Counted from the stretch's first letter, positions 27,016 through 37,076 are shown. The stretch is 64,000 bases of DNA from Bacillota bacterium (GCA_023435645.1 JAEYRK010000001.1:44871-108870); one strand, 5' to 3'. The notes: generated by a model not told the origin, from the letters alone. Made by a program: numbers and translations.

Positions 27016-27202
27016 GAGTATTTTCTTATTTTCCTAAAAGAGAATGTTCTCATTTTACTTAGAGCATTTTCTCATTTTCCTAGGAGTATTTTCTTATCTT
27101 ACCCATAGGAACATTTTCTCGTATTACCTATAGGAGTATTTTCTTATTTAACCTATAGGAACATTTTCACATATTATCTATAGGAGTATTTCTTATTTTA
27201 CC
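27016..27202. repeat. Tandem repeat array, 22-25 bp period, eight units
   Basis: Plus-strand units start at 27016, 27040, 27062, 27084, 27109, 27134, 27159 and 27184 (the last one partial). The last full copies are exactly 25 bp and alternate between GAGTATTTTCTTAT-type and GAACATTTTC-type units, ending CTATAG, so a 50-bp pair is the higher-order unit. Older copies on the left are 22-24 bp and diverged. The rightmost copy runs into the 3' end of the DUF2298 gene and includes its stop codon (27193-27195). Confidence 0.9.
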
Positions 27203-29565
27203 TTGACGATATAGGTCTCATATCTCATATCAAGATCCGGAGCTTCATAAACAACTGTTCCAAGTCTCCTGATCAGCTCATGATTCACCGATCCATACTT
27301 CTTCTCTTCCGGTCCTCCCACATAGATATATGAGATATCGTATTTTTGCAGAAGGCTCCTGACTGCCGCTTCCTCGTCGGAGGTATAGATAATCTCTATG
27401 TCAGCGGCACGCTCATCCAATATCGCAGTCACCATCTCATCCGTTACATCCGGCTCCGACTTCCATAATCTTTCATGGGTATACCAGCCCAGTACCGTAG
27501 GAAGGCCTGTAATAACCGAAATTCGTTCATATATGGTGTAGCTATCACCGTTGGCTTCCAGCATAACGGGAGTACCCTCGATATTTTCCAGAATCCACTT
27601 CGTCGCTTCATAATCCTCCGGTAGCTCATCCTTCATAAAAGCCGTAGAATCAATGCCTTTGTATCCTTCCGGCTTAAAAATATTACCATACCAGGCTTCT
27701 GTGGCATTGCGTACATAGAACAGAGTCAGGAGGAAGAGGAACAGGCCCACCCCGGCTGATAGCTTCTGCCGGCGGGTTCTGCCATAGGCAAGCAGTCTGA
27801 TCAGAATAAAGGAAAAGCAGATTCCGAACAGGACAAAGGCTTGGTAGGTAAGCTTGAACATCGTATTGGCTCTTTTATAATCCCCTGAATAGATATCCTT
27901 GATATAGACAATCTCAGGCAGCAAAATCAAACCAATTGCACACAGACCAATGGTAAGGATAAATAATTCAGAACTGTTCAGCCCCTGCATGTACATAAGC
28001 AATGCTTTTTCCTTAGTACTCTTAGGATTTCTGACCTTGTTTGAAAGCTTCCGCTGCTTCCGCCTATTCCGCTGTCTCCTTCTCTCAAAATCATCTGAGA
28101 CAGTGTATAACAAAAAGGCGATTACCGTAGCAATAGGAAGCCCCCACAGAACAGCCAATTGATATATGGGAGTTCTCGCTACTGTTAAAAGCGGAGTGGC
28201 CGAAATCTGGTTGAAATTTAAGGTGAAGGGTAGACATATGATCTCCCCCAGGACCAGTATGAGAATTCCTTGAAATGCTGTCAGAAGATAAGCTTTCCCC
28301 TTAAAATTATATACAATCAAATTTGAAAATAGAATAACAGCACCGGAAACCACGTAATAAATAGGATAATCCCAGAAATTTGTCGTATGGAACAAGCCGA
28401 TAAAAAATCCCAGCATAAGGATGGAGGGATGGAAAACCTCCTTGATCAGAGCGATACGATCCTCCTTCGGATTCTCCTGAATAATTTTCTTCTCCCTGCG
28501 TCCCAGCAACCATGCCAATAGAATTCCCAGCACGGTGATCACAAACAGAAGATTGATTACATGGGCATGAAGGTCTCCCAGCACGAAGGAATAAGCCGGA
28601 AACTCATGGATCGTCTTATCCGTAGTCTCCGGATGATAGCCAATGTATCTTGTGGCATCCGGAAACCAATAGCGGTAAATCTCCTTACTTTTTTGAATGT
28701 TTTTTTGATAAAAAGGAAGCACCCATTTGAAAATGGGGTAATGCATATTTCCTGCCAAGCATACCCCCAGTCCTGCCAGAACACCGCTTAGAGCAGGTAG
28801 TACTCCCTTCCGGCTACTGCGCTCCCTTCTATAATTTAGCATCAGGTGATAGGCGATGGAAAAGGGAAGTACAAAGGTAAAGGCTCCGGTCATCATTAGC
28901 ATAAGATTATAGCCCTTCGCAGTTCCTACAAAGGAAAGCTTTGAAAGAAAGGTTGCCATAAATTGGCCCACATAATAATAATTCAGTGTCGTACCGGCAA
29001 ACCAGAAATCCTTTGGTGGCATATAATCCGTCCGATTCATTGTAGTCATGAACCCATAGTCCATGAATTTCTCCGTACCGTAAGCCTCCGGCTTAAAACC
29101 CCTGATATAAATGAACAACAGGAAGATCCCAAAGAAAAGGAGCTCCTCCATAATCATGAGTTCCATTGTATCCTTATGAAACATGGAGGGTCTGTGTATT
29201 CTGACATGCTCTCCCGCCTTCAGTCTCCTGGACCTGTTATATCTGATGAGCATTACAGCAAGATTAATCGCCAGACAGAGTCCGGTGGTGAGGAGGCAAT
29301 GAACGGCAGAAAAGCGAAGGATACGAAGGGAGGATAAGAGCCACATCAGATAGCCGCTGATGGCTATGCCGATGGTCTTAGAAAAAAGATATCCCCTGTC
29401 TTCAAAGGAGCCGAATATTAAGTCTGTCAACGGAAGAAAAATCAGTCCAAGGCACAAAACCGTAGCCCACCACTGCAAAAAGGGCAGATAATCCCCTCCC
29501 AGCAGAAATTTTCCGAGCACCGCCAGGGTAATTCCCGATACGGCATATATTATTTTCCTCAGCAT
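27193..29565 (-). CDS. DUF2298 (Chlor_Arch_YYY-like) multi-pass membrane protein, putative GT-C-type
   Basis: A protein of about 790 aa with many membrane segments. The YYY signature is present in GTTLNYYYVGQFMATFLSKL, followed by EFPAYSFVLGDLHAHVI, both hallmarks of DUF2298. The C-terminal part is a soluble domain (about the last 170 residues). The family is thought to be related to GT-C glycosyltransferases, but no activity is established. It lies directly downstream of a GT2, glf and other glycan genes, so transfer of a lipid-linked sugar is inferred. ATG 29565 follows GAGG at 7 nt; the frame is open to 29604. The stop codon is inside a tandem repeat unit. Confidence 0.82.
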   Translation of the reverse strand: MLRKIIYAVSGITLAVLGKFLLGGDYLPFLQWWATVLCLGLIFLPLTDLIFGSFEDRGYLFSKTIGIAISGYLMWLLSSLRILRFSAVHCLLTTGLCLAINLAVMLIRYNRSRRLKAGEHVRIHRPSMFHKDTMELMIMEELLFFGIFLLFIYIRGFKPEAYGTEKFMDYGFMTTMNRTDYMPPKDFWFAGTTLNYYYVGQFMATFLSKLSFVGTAKGYNLMLMMTGAFTFVLPFSIAYHLMLNYRRERSSRKGVLPALSGVLAGLGVCLAGNMHYPIFKWVLPFYQKNIQKSKEIYRYWFPDATRYIGYHPETTDKTIHEFPAYSFVLGDLHAHVINLLFVITVLGILLAWLLGRREKKIIQENPKEDRIALIKEVFHPSILMLGFFIGLFHTTNFWDYPIYYVVSGAVILFSNLIVYNFKGKAYLLTAFQGILILVLGEIICLPFTLNFNQISATPLLTVARTPIYQLAVLWGLPIATVIAFLLYTVSDDFERRRQRNRRKQRKLSNKVRNPKSTKEKALLMYMQGLNSSELFILTIGLCAIGLILLPEIVYIKDIYSGDYKRANTMFKLTYQAFVLFGICFSFILIRLLAYGRTRRQKLSAGVGLFLFLLTLFYVRNATEAWYGNIFKPEGYKGIDSTAFMKDELPEDYEATKWILENIEGTPVMLEANGDSYTIYERISVITGLPTVLGWYTHERLWKSEPDVTDEMVTAILDERAADIEIIYTSDEEAAVRSLLQKYDISYIYVGGPEEKKYGSVNHELIRRLGTVVYEAPDLDMRYETYIVKVK

Positions 29566-29672
29566 CCCAGTTCCTCTTTTCATTCTACCCATCATATTTC
29601 TCATCTCTCAAAATGTACCAATTCCCCATAAGCAATTTGAATGTTTTGGTTCTCATAATTATAAATCTTCTC

Positions 29673-30392
29673 CTAGACCTGTTTCTTCAGTACCTGATTG
29701 ATCCGCCGGAAATCCTTCAGTGCCTGTCTTCCGATCCGGAAAATCCTCTTCATATTAATGGAATTTACACCACCCTGTCTCGGCCTGAATGTGACCTGCT
29801 GATAGCTTACCTTATGCTTTTTCTTCGCATAGATTACTGAAATCAGCACATTGGACAGATTGAAGCCCTCCGGCACCAAGTGGATATCCTTCTTCAGCGT
29901 TTCTGCCTTCATCAGCCGAAACGGTGTATTTGCATCTGTTACTCTTACATGGAAGCACAGCCAAAGAACAAGCTTCAGTGTCTTCGTAACAAAGACTCGG
30001 GAAAGTCCGTCCTGTCTGCCCTTCCTATGTCCGATTACCATGTCGTAATTCTTCCTCTGCTCCCAGAAGGACCAGAATTCCTGGGGAAGAGTTTGCCCAT
30101 CTGAATCTGTCTGGAAGATGTAATCCGCACCGGCCTTCAGGGCATAATTGTAGCCGTACAGAACCGTAGCACCATGACCTCCGTTCGGCTTTGTCACCGG
30201 TTCAAAGGCAGGTAGTGTCTCTGCCAACTCCTTCATGATCCGGAAGGTGGAATCCTTGCTTCCGTCATCAATGATGACCAGTTTGCTGTCATTTCCGATT
30301 TTATCGACAATCGGATACCAATCCTTTATCACCTGCTTGATATTTGCTTCCTCATTATAAGCCGGAATGACAATGTATAATTTGTCCATCAT
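29673..30392 (-). CDS. Glycosyltransferase family 2
   Basis: A 239-aa GT-A enzyme of the dolichol-phosphate-sugar synthase type. The N-terminal YIVIPAYNEEANI and VIIDDGSKDST are nucleotide-binding segments, and the metal-binding TDSDGQ is at residues 95-100. There is no C-terminal membrane segment, unlike the second GT2 of this cluster. It would transfer a sugar from a nucleotide donor to a lipid phosphate or glycan acceptor at the inner membrane face. AAGGGAG precedes the ATG. It sits between glf and the DUF2298 gene. Confidence 0.88.
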   Translation of the reverse strand: MMDKLYIVIPAYNEEANIKQVIKDWYPIVDKIGNDSKLVIIDDGSKDSTFRIMKELAETLPAFEPVTKPNGGHGATVLYGYNYALKAGADYIFQTDSDGQTLPQEFWSFWEQRKNYDMVIGHRKGRQDGLSRVFVTKTLKLVLWLCFHVRVTDANTPFRLMKAETLKKDIHLVPEGFNLSNVLISVIYAKKKHKVSYQQVTFRPRQGGVNSINMKRIFRIGRQALKDFRRINQVLKKQV

Positions 30393-30450
30393 AATCTCCC
30401 TTCCGCCCTTAGATCACAGCTTTCTCTCCTGCATCATGGGATCGCAGCTT

Positions 30451-31551
30451 TTATCTTTCCTTTGCTTTTATCTGCTCGAACACATCCAGTGCTCTTCTTA
30501 CCACGGCATCCATATTATAATAACGGTATTCTGCCAAGCGGCCAATGAATAATACTCGCTCCTCTTTCTTAATCTCTTCCTCATACAAAGCATACTGAGC
30601 CTTGCAGTTCTTCGTCGGGAAGGGATAATAGGGTTCCCCTTCGGAGGTGGGGAATTCCTTACAAATCGTGGTTTTCTTGTGCTCCTGACCGGATAGCTTC
30701 TTAAATTCCGTGATTCGGGTAAAGTCATAGTCATTGGGGTAGTTTACCACCGGAGCCTCCTGATACTCCTCCCTGTCATGGGTCTCAAATACGAAATTGA
30801 TGCTACGATAGCTTAGCTTACCGTATTTATAGTCATAATACTCATCCGCCGCCCCGGTATAGATCAGCATTTCATAGGAGAGCTGATCGATTACTTCCTT
30901 GTAATCTGTATTTAGCAGAAGCTTGATCTTCTTATTCTTCACCATGTTCTCACACATCTTCGTATAGCCATGGGTGGGCATTCCCTGATATTTGTCTGCA
31001 AAGTACCTGGTATCTCTGTTCAAGCGGATCGGAATTCTGGAAATCACAGAGGTATCCAGCTCAGCAGGGTCAATTCCCCATTGCTTCTTCGTATAGGTCT
31101 CAAAGATCTTCTCGTAGATATCCTGTCCTACCTTACTCAAGGCAACATCCTTGCTAGTTCTGATCTCCTCCAGGTCAATCGACTGCTTCTTTAGGAAATC
31201 CTCTACCTCAAAGCAGCTTAAGTTCAGATGATACAGCTGATTAATCGTTTCCACCGTAATGGGCATCGGAATCAGGTTGCCATCCACATAGGTAAGAACC
31301 CTATGCCAAAAATCATTCCATCTCGTGAAGCCGGATAGGTACTGATAAACCTCCCTGTCATTCGTGTGAAAAATGTGAGGCCCGTAATTATGAATTAATA
31401 TTCCATCCTCATTATAGGAATCATATACATTACCACCGATATGCCCCCTCTTCTCAATTACGAGAACCTCCTCCTGAAGAACATTGGCAATACGCTCTGC
31501 CATAGTCAGTCCCGCAAGTCCTGCTCCAACAATTACATATTTAAATTTCAT
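30451..31551 (-). CDS. glf: UDP-galactopyranose mutase
   Basis: A 366-aa flavoenzyme that converts UDP-galactopyranose to UDP-galactofuranose. It has the FAD-binding GxGxxG start (VGAGLAGLTMAERIA, about residues 7-21), GGNVYDSYNEDGILIHNYG and the substrate-loop HIFHTND, plus a C-terminal IGRLAEYRYYNMDAVV. Its presence predicts galactofuranose residues in a surface polysaccharide or glycolipid. It lies in a minus-strand run with two GT2 enzymes and two large membrane proteins. No galactofuranosyltransferase is recognised by sequence, so one of the neighbours may fill that role. Confidence 0.95.
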   Translation of the reverse strand: MKFKYVIVGAGLAGLTMAERIANVLQEEVLVIEKRGHIGGNVYDSYNEDGILIHNYGPHIFHTNDREVYQYLSGFTRWNDFWHRVLTYVDGNLIPMPITVETINQLYHLNLSCFEVEDFLKKQSIDLEEIRTSKDVALSKVGQDIYEKIFETYTKKQWGIDPAELDTSVISRIPIRLNRDTRYFADKYQGMPTHGYTKMCENMVKNKKIKLLLNTDYKEVIDQLSYEMLIYTGAADEYYDYKYGKLSYRSINFVFETHDREEYQEAPVVNYPNDYDFTRITEFKKLSGQEHKKTTICKEFPTSEGEPYYPFPTKNCKAQYALYEEEIKKEERVLFIGRLAEYRYYNMDAVVRRALDVFEQIKAKER

Positions 31552-31580
31552 TTTGCTCTCCTCTTTCCGTTCCTCTGAAT

Positions 31581-33689
31581 TTATTTATTTCGTAATTTTA
31601 GTGTATCATAAATGGAGAGTTTCCATTCCCCTTCCCCTACTTCCTTGATGCACTCATAGGTGGACCGGATATTCTCCTCATTCAATTCGTATTCTGTGCT
31701 CTCCCGATTCTCTATACCGACTACGATAAACCGGATTCCATTCTCCTTCACCAGCCGGTCCAATTCCTCCGGACTATCGGCAGAATACATTCTGCGTACC
31801 ATCCGGTCCCTCTTTGCTGTGTCATAACCGGCGGACCAGGCATAATACTGATGACCCTGATAAAGCATAGCCCCTCCGAACACCAGCTGATTGATCGTAT
31901 AATTTGTACTGTTCGTTAGGAATAAATCTTTTGAATTACTGTTTTCCCGGACAAACTCCGTCAGTTCATTTTGAAGCTCCAGTATTACAGGGCCCACCTT
32001 TTTGTTCTTCCTAAGAAGGGTTGTAAAATCATAGACCCCGGTGGAGGTTAGCATCAAAATTAACAGTATACCCACCAGGCGTACCAGAATATCCTTTCTG
32101 GTCAGAAGCTTCTCCACAAAGCCGGCAGCATAGATCCCCAACAGAATGCAGGCCATCATAATATATTTATGGTTTACGGTAACATCCACCGTTAAGGATA
32201 CCGTGAACGCAAAAATCAGAGGCATGGTAAAGGTAAGGATCAGATAACGACCCGTCCCCCGCTCCAGACAGAGGGCTCCCAAAAGGACAAAGGGCAATAT
32301 CCCCAATAATCTCTCCAGATAGGAGGCAGCTCCAAACAAGGTGGGATTTTCCGAAATAAACCCAAACAAAAGCTTGGTGGTTACAACAGAGTCCTTAATA
32401 AAGAAGCTGGTCTGTAGAAAGGAAAGTGCTAAGGTTAGCACCGCCAGGATCACAAACTCCAATCTTCTTCTCGAGAACGCCGCAATCATGAATAATACCA
32501 GCAGGCAGCCGATCACCACGGCTCCGTGAAAGAAGGACAGGGCTCCTAGCAAAATACCTGCTGCGATGGCTTGCTTCAGATTCTGAACTCTCCAACCCTC
32601 CGGGCTAAAAAAGATTACCTTTAGGTAGGACCAGAACGAAAGTAGCAGTCCATGTCCTGGAAAGCGCCGGGCAGAACCCTTTTTACCGGGCTCGGAGACC
32701 GCCCTGAGGCGATGCTGCTTCACAGCCTCGGATAGTTCAAAAAACGGCGGCAGGTATAGTATTAGGAGGAAGAACATCACTGCCAGTCCCAAGGCCAAAT
32801 GCCGCTGGTTGCAATATACATTGAGGTTCCAAAGCCCCCAATCCTCATGGGGTGTGTCTCCGATAAAATCAATATTTTTTGAGAGGCGCTCCAGTATCCT
32901 CCCCTTTGGTAGCCCTGCCAGATAGGTAAACAGGGATCTTGAGCTTCGGAAGGCAAAGAACAGGCAGGCCAAAAGTCCCGCCAGCTTCCTTCCCGTAAGC
33001 TTCACTGCTAAGAAATAGAACAACAAAAAGGCGCTGATCAAGCTTAGGATACTGGGCAGATTGAAGGCCCAGTCAATCCGAAGACCCAAATACTCCAGAT
33101 TTCCCGCAAGGAACTGGAACATAAAATGATATCGGATATCCTCCCCTCCATAATGTGAATAGGAGGTAGGAAAATTATTGCCGTAGGAGAAGGATCTGAT
33201 CATCCCGATATGGGGTGAGAAATCACTGAACACCGATACCCCGATGTTCAATTGTCCATCCTTCACATAAAAGGTTGACCACATCAGTATACAGGCAAGC
33301 AGTGTTACACCAACCACCAGCAGCAGCTCCTGCCATCCCATCCTGGGGTAAGGATTAGCTAAGGTATCCGCAGAACCCCTGTTCCTTAATCGCTTCCGAT
33401 AGTAAACGATACCAAAAGCTATGAAAGCAACGGGCAGCACGATGGCATTGGCAATCCCCAGGGGAGCTTCCGTTCCCTTGGCGGCCAAATATGCAGTTAG
33501 GTAAACGGGCCAGGTCAATGCCAGTACACCGGTAATAAACCATGCAGGAAGGCACAATAGCCAAGGACTGACATTGATACTTCCCCTGTCGTAGGAAGCC
33601 TCGGTCCTTCTCGCCAAATCAGGAAATGCATAGGAACAGATTGCCCATCCTACTCCAAAGCAAAGAAACAAGTATAGGATACCTAACAT
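31581..33689 (-). CDS. Large polytopic membrane protein, putative GT-C-like, glycan cluster
   Basis: A 702-aa protein with about 12 or more membrane segments and a soluble C-terminal domain of roughly 120 residues. No family is firmly recognised. A periplasm-facing loop with YGGEDIRYHFMFQFLAGNLE and SVFSDFSPHIGMIRSFSYGN recalls the acidic first loop of GT-C enzymes and parts of DUF2298 proteins. It overlaps the upstream GT2 gene by 7 bp, so the two are translationally coupled: the GT2 could make the lipid-phosphate sugar that this protein uses. This is inference. The C-terminal ISVITG-like element of the DUF2298 protein is not present. Confidence 0.72.
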   Translation of the reverse strand: MLGILYLFLCFGVGWAICSYAFPDLARRTEASYDRGSINVSPWLLCLPAWFITGVLALTWPVYLTAYLAAKGTEAPLGIANAIVLPVAFIAFGIVYYRKRLRNRGSADTLANPYPRMGWQELLLVVGVTLLACILMWSTFYVKDGQLNIGVSVFSDFSPHIGMIRSFSYGNNFPTSYSHYGGEDIRYHFMFQFLAGNLEYLGLRIDWAFNLPSILSLISAFLLFYFLAVKLTGRKLAGLLACLFFAFRSSRSLFTYLAGLPKGRILERLSKNIDFIGDTPHEDWGLWNLNVYCNQRHLALGLAVMFFLLILYLPPFFELSEAVKQHRLRAVSEPGKKGSARRFPGHGLLLSFWSYLKVIFFSPEGWRVQNLKQAIAAGILLGALSFFHGAVVIGCLLVLFMIAAFSRRRLEFVILAVLTLALSFLQTSFFIKDSVVTTKLLFGFISENPTLFGAASYLERLLGILPFVLLGALCLERGTGRYLILTFTMPLIFAFTVSLTVDVTVNHKYIMMACILLGIYAAGFVEKLLTRKDILVRLVGILLILMLTSTGVYDFTTLLRKNKKVGPVILELQNELTEFVRENSNSKDLFLTNSTNYTINQLVFGGAMLYQGHQYYAWSAGYDTAKRDRMVRRMYSADSPEELDRLVKENGIRFIVVGIENRESTEYELNEENIRSTYECIKEVGEGEWKLSIYDTLKLRNK

Positions 33690-34663
33690 TTCCTTTCACC
33701 ACCTTTGATGCATTTTGAAATCAGATATCTCGGTCTTCCCTTTACTTCCTTATAAATCTTCGTCAGATAGATTCCGATCATCCCAAGGCTGGTCATAATA
33801 GAGCTGCCAATCAACAACTGCAATAAAATCACGGTCGTAAAGCCGTCCATCGCCCGGCCGGAAAATTTCATGAAGAGGGTCTGTACCCCCATAATAATCG
33901 TAATGAAGAACATCAGGATACCCAGTAGCGTGATACAGTGTAAGGGGACTGAGGTATAGGAGGTGATGGCATTCATCGCCAATCGAATCAGACGGAGAAA
34001 GGACCATTTTGTCTTTCCGTTCACTCTCTCGGCTACATCAAAGCCGATTTGCTTCCGGTCAAAGCCCAGCCAGGCTGACATACCGCGAAAGAAGATTGCA
34101 CGTTCGGGCATCTCCTTCCACGCCTCCACAACCTTACGATCCAGTAATTTATAGTCCGAGGCCTTCCCCAGATGGATGTCCGAGGATTTGTACAGAATAT
34201 AATAGAAGAATTTCGCACAGAGCTTGTAAATCGGGTTCTCCTTGCCCCTGGAATTCTTCACCCCTTCGATGACATCATAGCCTTCCTCCCACCATGCTCT
34301 GACCATCTCAGGAATCAGCTCGGGGGGATGCTGCAAATCTGCATCCATCACCAAAATCATATCCCCGTCAGCCTGCTCAAGTCCTGCGCAAAGCGCAGAT
34401 TCCTTACCAAAGTTCCTGCTTAATCGAAGAATTGTAATCCGGTCATTCTCCTTGGCTAGGGCCCTTAATTCACTCCAGGTATTATCCTTGGAACCGTCAT
34501 CCACCAGTATCATTTCGTATACCAGACTGTGTTCCATTAGGATTCTCTCTATAACTGCGATGGAGCTCCTAATATGGCCACCCTCCTGATAAACAGGAAT
34601 AACCAGGGATAATTTTGATTGAGCTGTTCTTTCCATATCCATTTTGCCCTTCACTGTATCCAT
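33683..34663 (-). CDS. Glycosyltransferase family 2, membrane-bound (GtrB/DPM1-like)
   Basis: A 326-aa enzyme. The GT-A domain has LVIPVYQEGGHI, MILVDDGSKDNT and the metal-binding MDADLQHP (about residues 106-113). Two C-terminal membrane segments (about 235-262 and 272-300) and a basic tail match the GtrB/YkoT/polyprenyl-phosphate glucosyltransferase group, which load a sugar onto undecaprenyl phosphate. GAGG precedes the ATG. It is the first gene of the glycan run and is preceded by an extended -10 promoter candidate. Confidence 0.9.
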   Translation of the reverse strand: MDTVKGKMDMERTAQSKLSLVIPVYQEGGHIRSSIAVIERILMEHSLVYEMILVDDGSKDNTWSELRALAKENDRITILRLSRNFGKESALCAGLEQADGDMILVMDADLQHPPELIPEMVRAWWEEGYDVIEGVKNSRGKENPIYKLCAKFFYYILYKSSDIHLGKASDYKLLDRKVVEAWKEMPERAIFFRGMSAWLGFDRKQIGFDVAERVNGKTKWSFLRLIRLAMNAITSYTSVPLHCITLLGILMFFITIIMGVQTLFMKFSGRAMDGFTTVILLQLLIGSSIMTSLGMIGIYLTKIYKEVKGRPRYLISKCIKGGERKC

Positions 34664-34841
34664 AAGCTACCTCAATATCGTAATCATGTGGCGGATATCA
34701 TTCCTTCCCGACACCGGGAGCCTTTAGGTATCCGTTTACTTCACTTTTATCTAATAGCAACAATCATAATCGCTCCGCTCATATTCAAACGGCAATTTTT
34801 ATCCGATCCGTGATAGCCTGTTCGTAGCTACCTACCGAAAA

Positions 34842-34847
34842 AGTATA
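34842..34847 (-). promoter_or_regulatory. Possible extended -10 promoter of the glycan cluster
   Basis: TATACT with an upstream TGG (extended -10) and only a weak -35 (TTCCTA, 17 nt away). It would give a leader of about 170 nt before the first GT2 gene. Confidence 0.35.
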
Positions 34848-34907
34848 CCATAGTTTTTAGAAAATAGGAAGTTCCAAACATTTTTTACTTATTTTACCAC
34901 CACTATT

Positions 34908-36944
34908 TTATAGTGTTCCCGTATTTCTATATAATATCTTCTCCTCCAAATAAGGGTTGGCCTCAAAGATTCCATTCACTTCACTGTCCGACAGATTCTT
35001 GGCTGCCTCTGCCGCCTCCTTCAACACCGCTGCATCCGTAAAGATATCGCCCAGCTTGAATTCCAGGTCCCCGCTCTGCCTAATTCCGAACAGATCTCCC
35101 GGACCCCTCAGCTTCAGATCCTCTGAGGCAATAAAGAAGCCGTCATTGGATTTGTTCAATATCTCCAGCCGCTCCCTGGCCTCCTTACTGTCAGTTCCAC
35201 AGACGAAGATGCAGTAGGACTGGTCCTCTCCTCTGCCCACTCTGCCTCTCAGCTGATGAAGCTGTGCCAGGCCAAATCGTTCTGCATTCTCCACCATCAT
35301 AACAGTCGCATTGGGGACATTGACACCTACTTCGATGACGGTAGTCGATACCAACACATCAATCTGCCCTTCGGCAAATCGTTCCATAATATCATTTTTT
35401 TCCTTCGGCTTCATCTTACCGTGCAGGTATTCTACACTGACCCTGGCTGCGAAGACCTCCTTTAACCGGTCTGTGTATTCCATGACATTCTCTGCCTCCA
35501 CCTCTTCACTTTCCTCCACCATCGGGCAGATCACATAGGCCTGCTTTCCAAGAGCTATCTGCTTCTCGATAAAGCGATAGGCATTTGGTCGGTAATTTGT
35601 ATCCACAACACAGTTCTTAATCGGTAGCCGCTTCGCCGGAAGCTCGTCCACGATGGAAATATCCAAATCCCCATACAAGATGATGGCAAGCGTTCTAGGG
35701 ATCGGAGTCGCACTCATGACCAAGACATGGGGTTTGGAGCCTTTCGTCATCAGTGCCTCCCTCTGCTTGACTCCGAATCTGTGCTGCTCGTCCGTTACCA
35801 CCAGACCCAGGCTATCGTATTCCACTTTCTCCTGGATTAGGGCATGGGTCCCCACGATGATATCAGTCCGATGCTCCTTGATCTCCTCATAAGCCATTTT
35901 CTTCTCCTTGGCTGTCATAGAGCCTACCAGCAGGGTTACTTTCACTCCGAAACCGGATAGCAGCCCCCGGAAGGTCTTCTCATGCTGCTTCGCCAGAACC
36001 TCCGTAGGAACCATGATACAGGCCTGATAACCGTTCTTCACTGCCATCAGAAGGGCAAGCTCTGCCAAGACTGTCTTACCGGAGCCCACATCTCCCTGAA
36101 CGAGACGGTTCATCACAGTCCTTCCGCACAGATCCTGCTTAATCTCCTCCCATACCCGCAGCTGAGCCCCTGTTAACGGATAGGGAAGCTTCCCAATGAA
36201 TTCATCACATTCCACGGGTGGCTTCATCGGATACTCCGATTGGCAGATCAGCTTCGTATCCCTAAGCCTTCTGAGTGCAAGGGTATATAGGAAGAACTCG
36301 TCAAATACCAAACGGTTTCTGGCCCTCCCCATACTCTCCCTATCCTTAGGAAAATGAATTTCCTTCAGGGCCTTGGTCCGGTCCATCAGACTATACTCCT
36401 TCCCTGTCTTCTTCGGAATATAATCCTTAGCGAATTCCAGTTCTTCGTGAATTTGCTTCATTGCCTTTATGATTATCTTATTGGTCAGCCCCTCGGTCAG
36501 AGGATAAATCGGCTGCAGAACCTTTAGTAATCGATAATAAGCATCCCTCTGGTAGATGCCCGGCTGCTCCATAACCAGAATTCCATTCTTTCGGATCACC
36601 TTGCCCCGGAAGAGATAATGGCTTCCCATACGCAGACTCTTCATCAAAAAAGGCATATTAAACCAGGTCAAAGGAAAGGTTCCTGAGGAATCCCGTACCT
36701 GTACATTGATAATCTGAAGGCTCCGAACCTTCTTCAGCTTTGGTGAAGCTGCCAGGGAGGCTTCAATTGTAGCTACCATTCCCTCCCTCAATGAGGAAAT
36801 CATTATAGGCTTCTCAAATTCCTCGTAGCCTCTCGGATAATGCTCCAGCAGCTCCTGAACCGTCTCAATCCCTAACCTTCGAAAGATCAGCTGTGTTTTC
36901 TCCCCGATTCCCTTTATTTTATTTAAGCGATCATTATATTCCAT
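34908..36944 (-). CDS. recG: ATP-dependent DNA helicase RecG
   Basis: A 678-aa SF2 helicase that remodels stalled replication forks and Holliday junctions. An N-terminal wedge/OB region (residues 1 to about 220) is followed by Walker A GDVGSGKT, DEQHRFGV (DExH), SATPIPRT and the C-terminal helicase half, with ENAERFGLAQLHQLRGRVGR and the LRGPGDLFGIRQSG motif typical of RecG. Length is normal. No clear terminator is seen in the 240 bp after it, so transcription may continue into the glycan cluster. Confidence 0.97.
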   Translation of the reverse strand: MEYNDRLNKIKGIGEKTQLIFRRLGIETVQELLEHYPRGYEEFEKPIMISSLREGMVATIEASLAASPKLKKVRSLQIINVQVRDSSGTFPLTWFNMPFLMKSLRMGSHYLFRGKVIRKNGILVMEQPGIYQRDAYYRLLKVLQPIYPLTEGLTNKIIIKAMKQIHEELEFAKDYIPKKTGKEYSLMDRTKALKEIHFPKDRESMGRARNRLVFDEFFLYTLALRRLRDTKLICQSEYPMKPPVECDEFIGKLPYPLTGAQLRVWEEIKQDLCGRTVMNRLVQGDVGSGKTVLAELALLMAVKNGYQACIMVPTEVLAKQHEKTFRGLLSGFGVKVTLLVGSMTAKEKKMAYEEIKEHRTDIIVGTHALIQEKVEYDSLGLVVTDEQHRFGVKQREALMTKGSKPHVLVMSATPIPRTLAIILYGDLDISIVDELPAKRLPIKNCVVDTNYRPNAYRFIEKQIALGKQAYVICPMVEESEEVEAENVMEYTDRLKEVFAARVSVEYLHGKMKPKEKNDIMERFAEGQIDVLVSTTVIEVGVNVPNATVMMVENAERFGLAQLHQLRGRVGRGEDQSYCIFVCGTDSKEARERLEILNKSNDGFFIASEDLKLRGPGDLFGIRQSGDLEFKLGDIFTDAAVLKEAAEAAKNLSDSEVNGIFEANPYLEEKILYRNTGTL

Positions 36945-37076
36945 CCGTACACCTCTAACACACAGGAACTTTCCTTTTTAATCAGTGAAAAGACCTGCTT
37001 TTTTTGCCAGCTATTACAATTCATTATATTCTAAATTTATAATTTGGAAAAGATATAAAATAATTACAAAAAGCTA

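Noticed and set aside
27016..27202. CRISPR array
   Set aside because: Units are contiguous with no unique spacers, and no cas gene is present.
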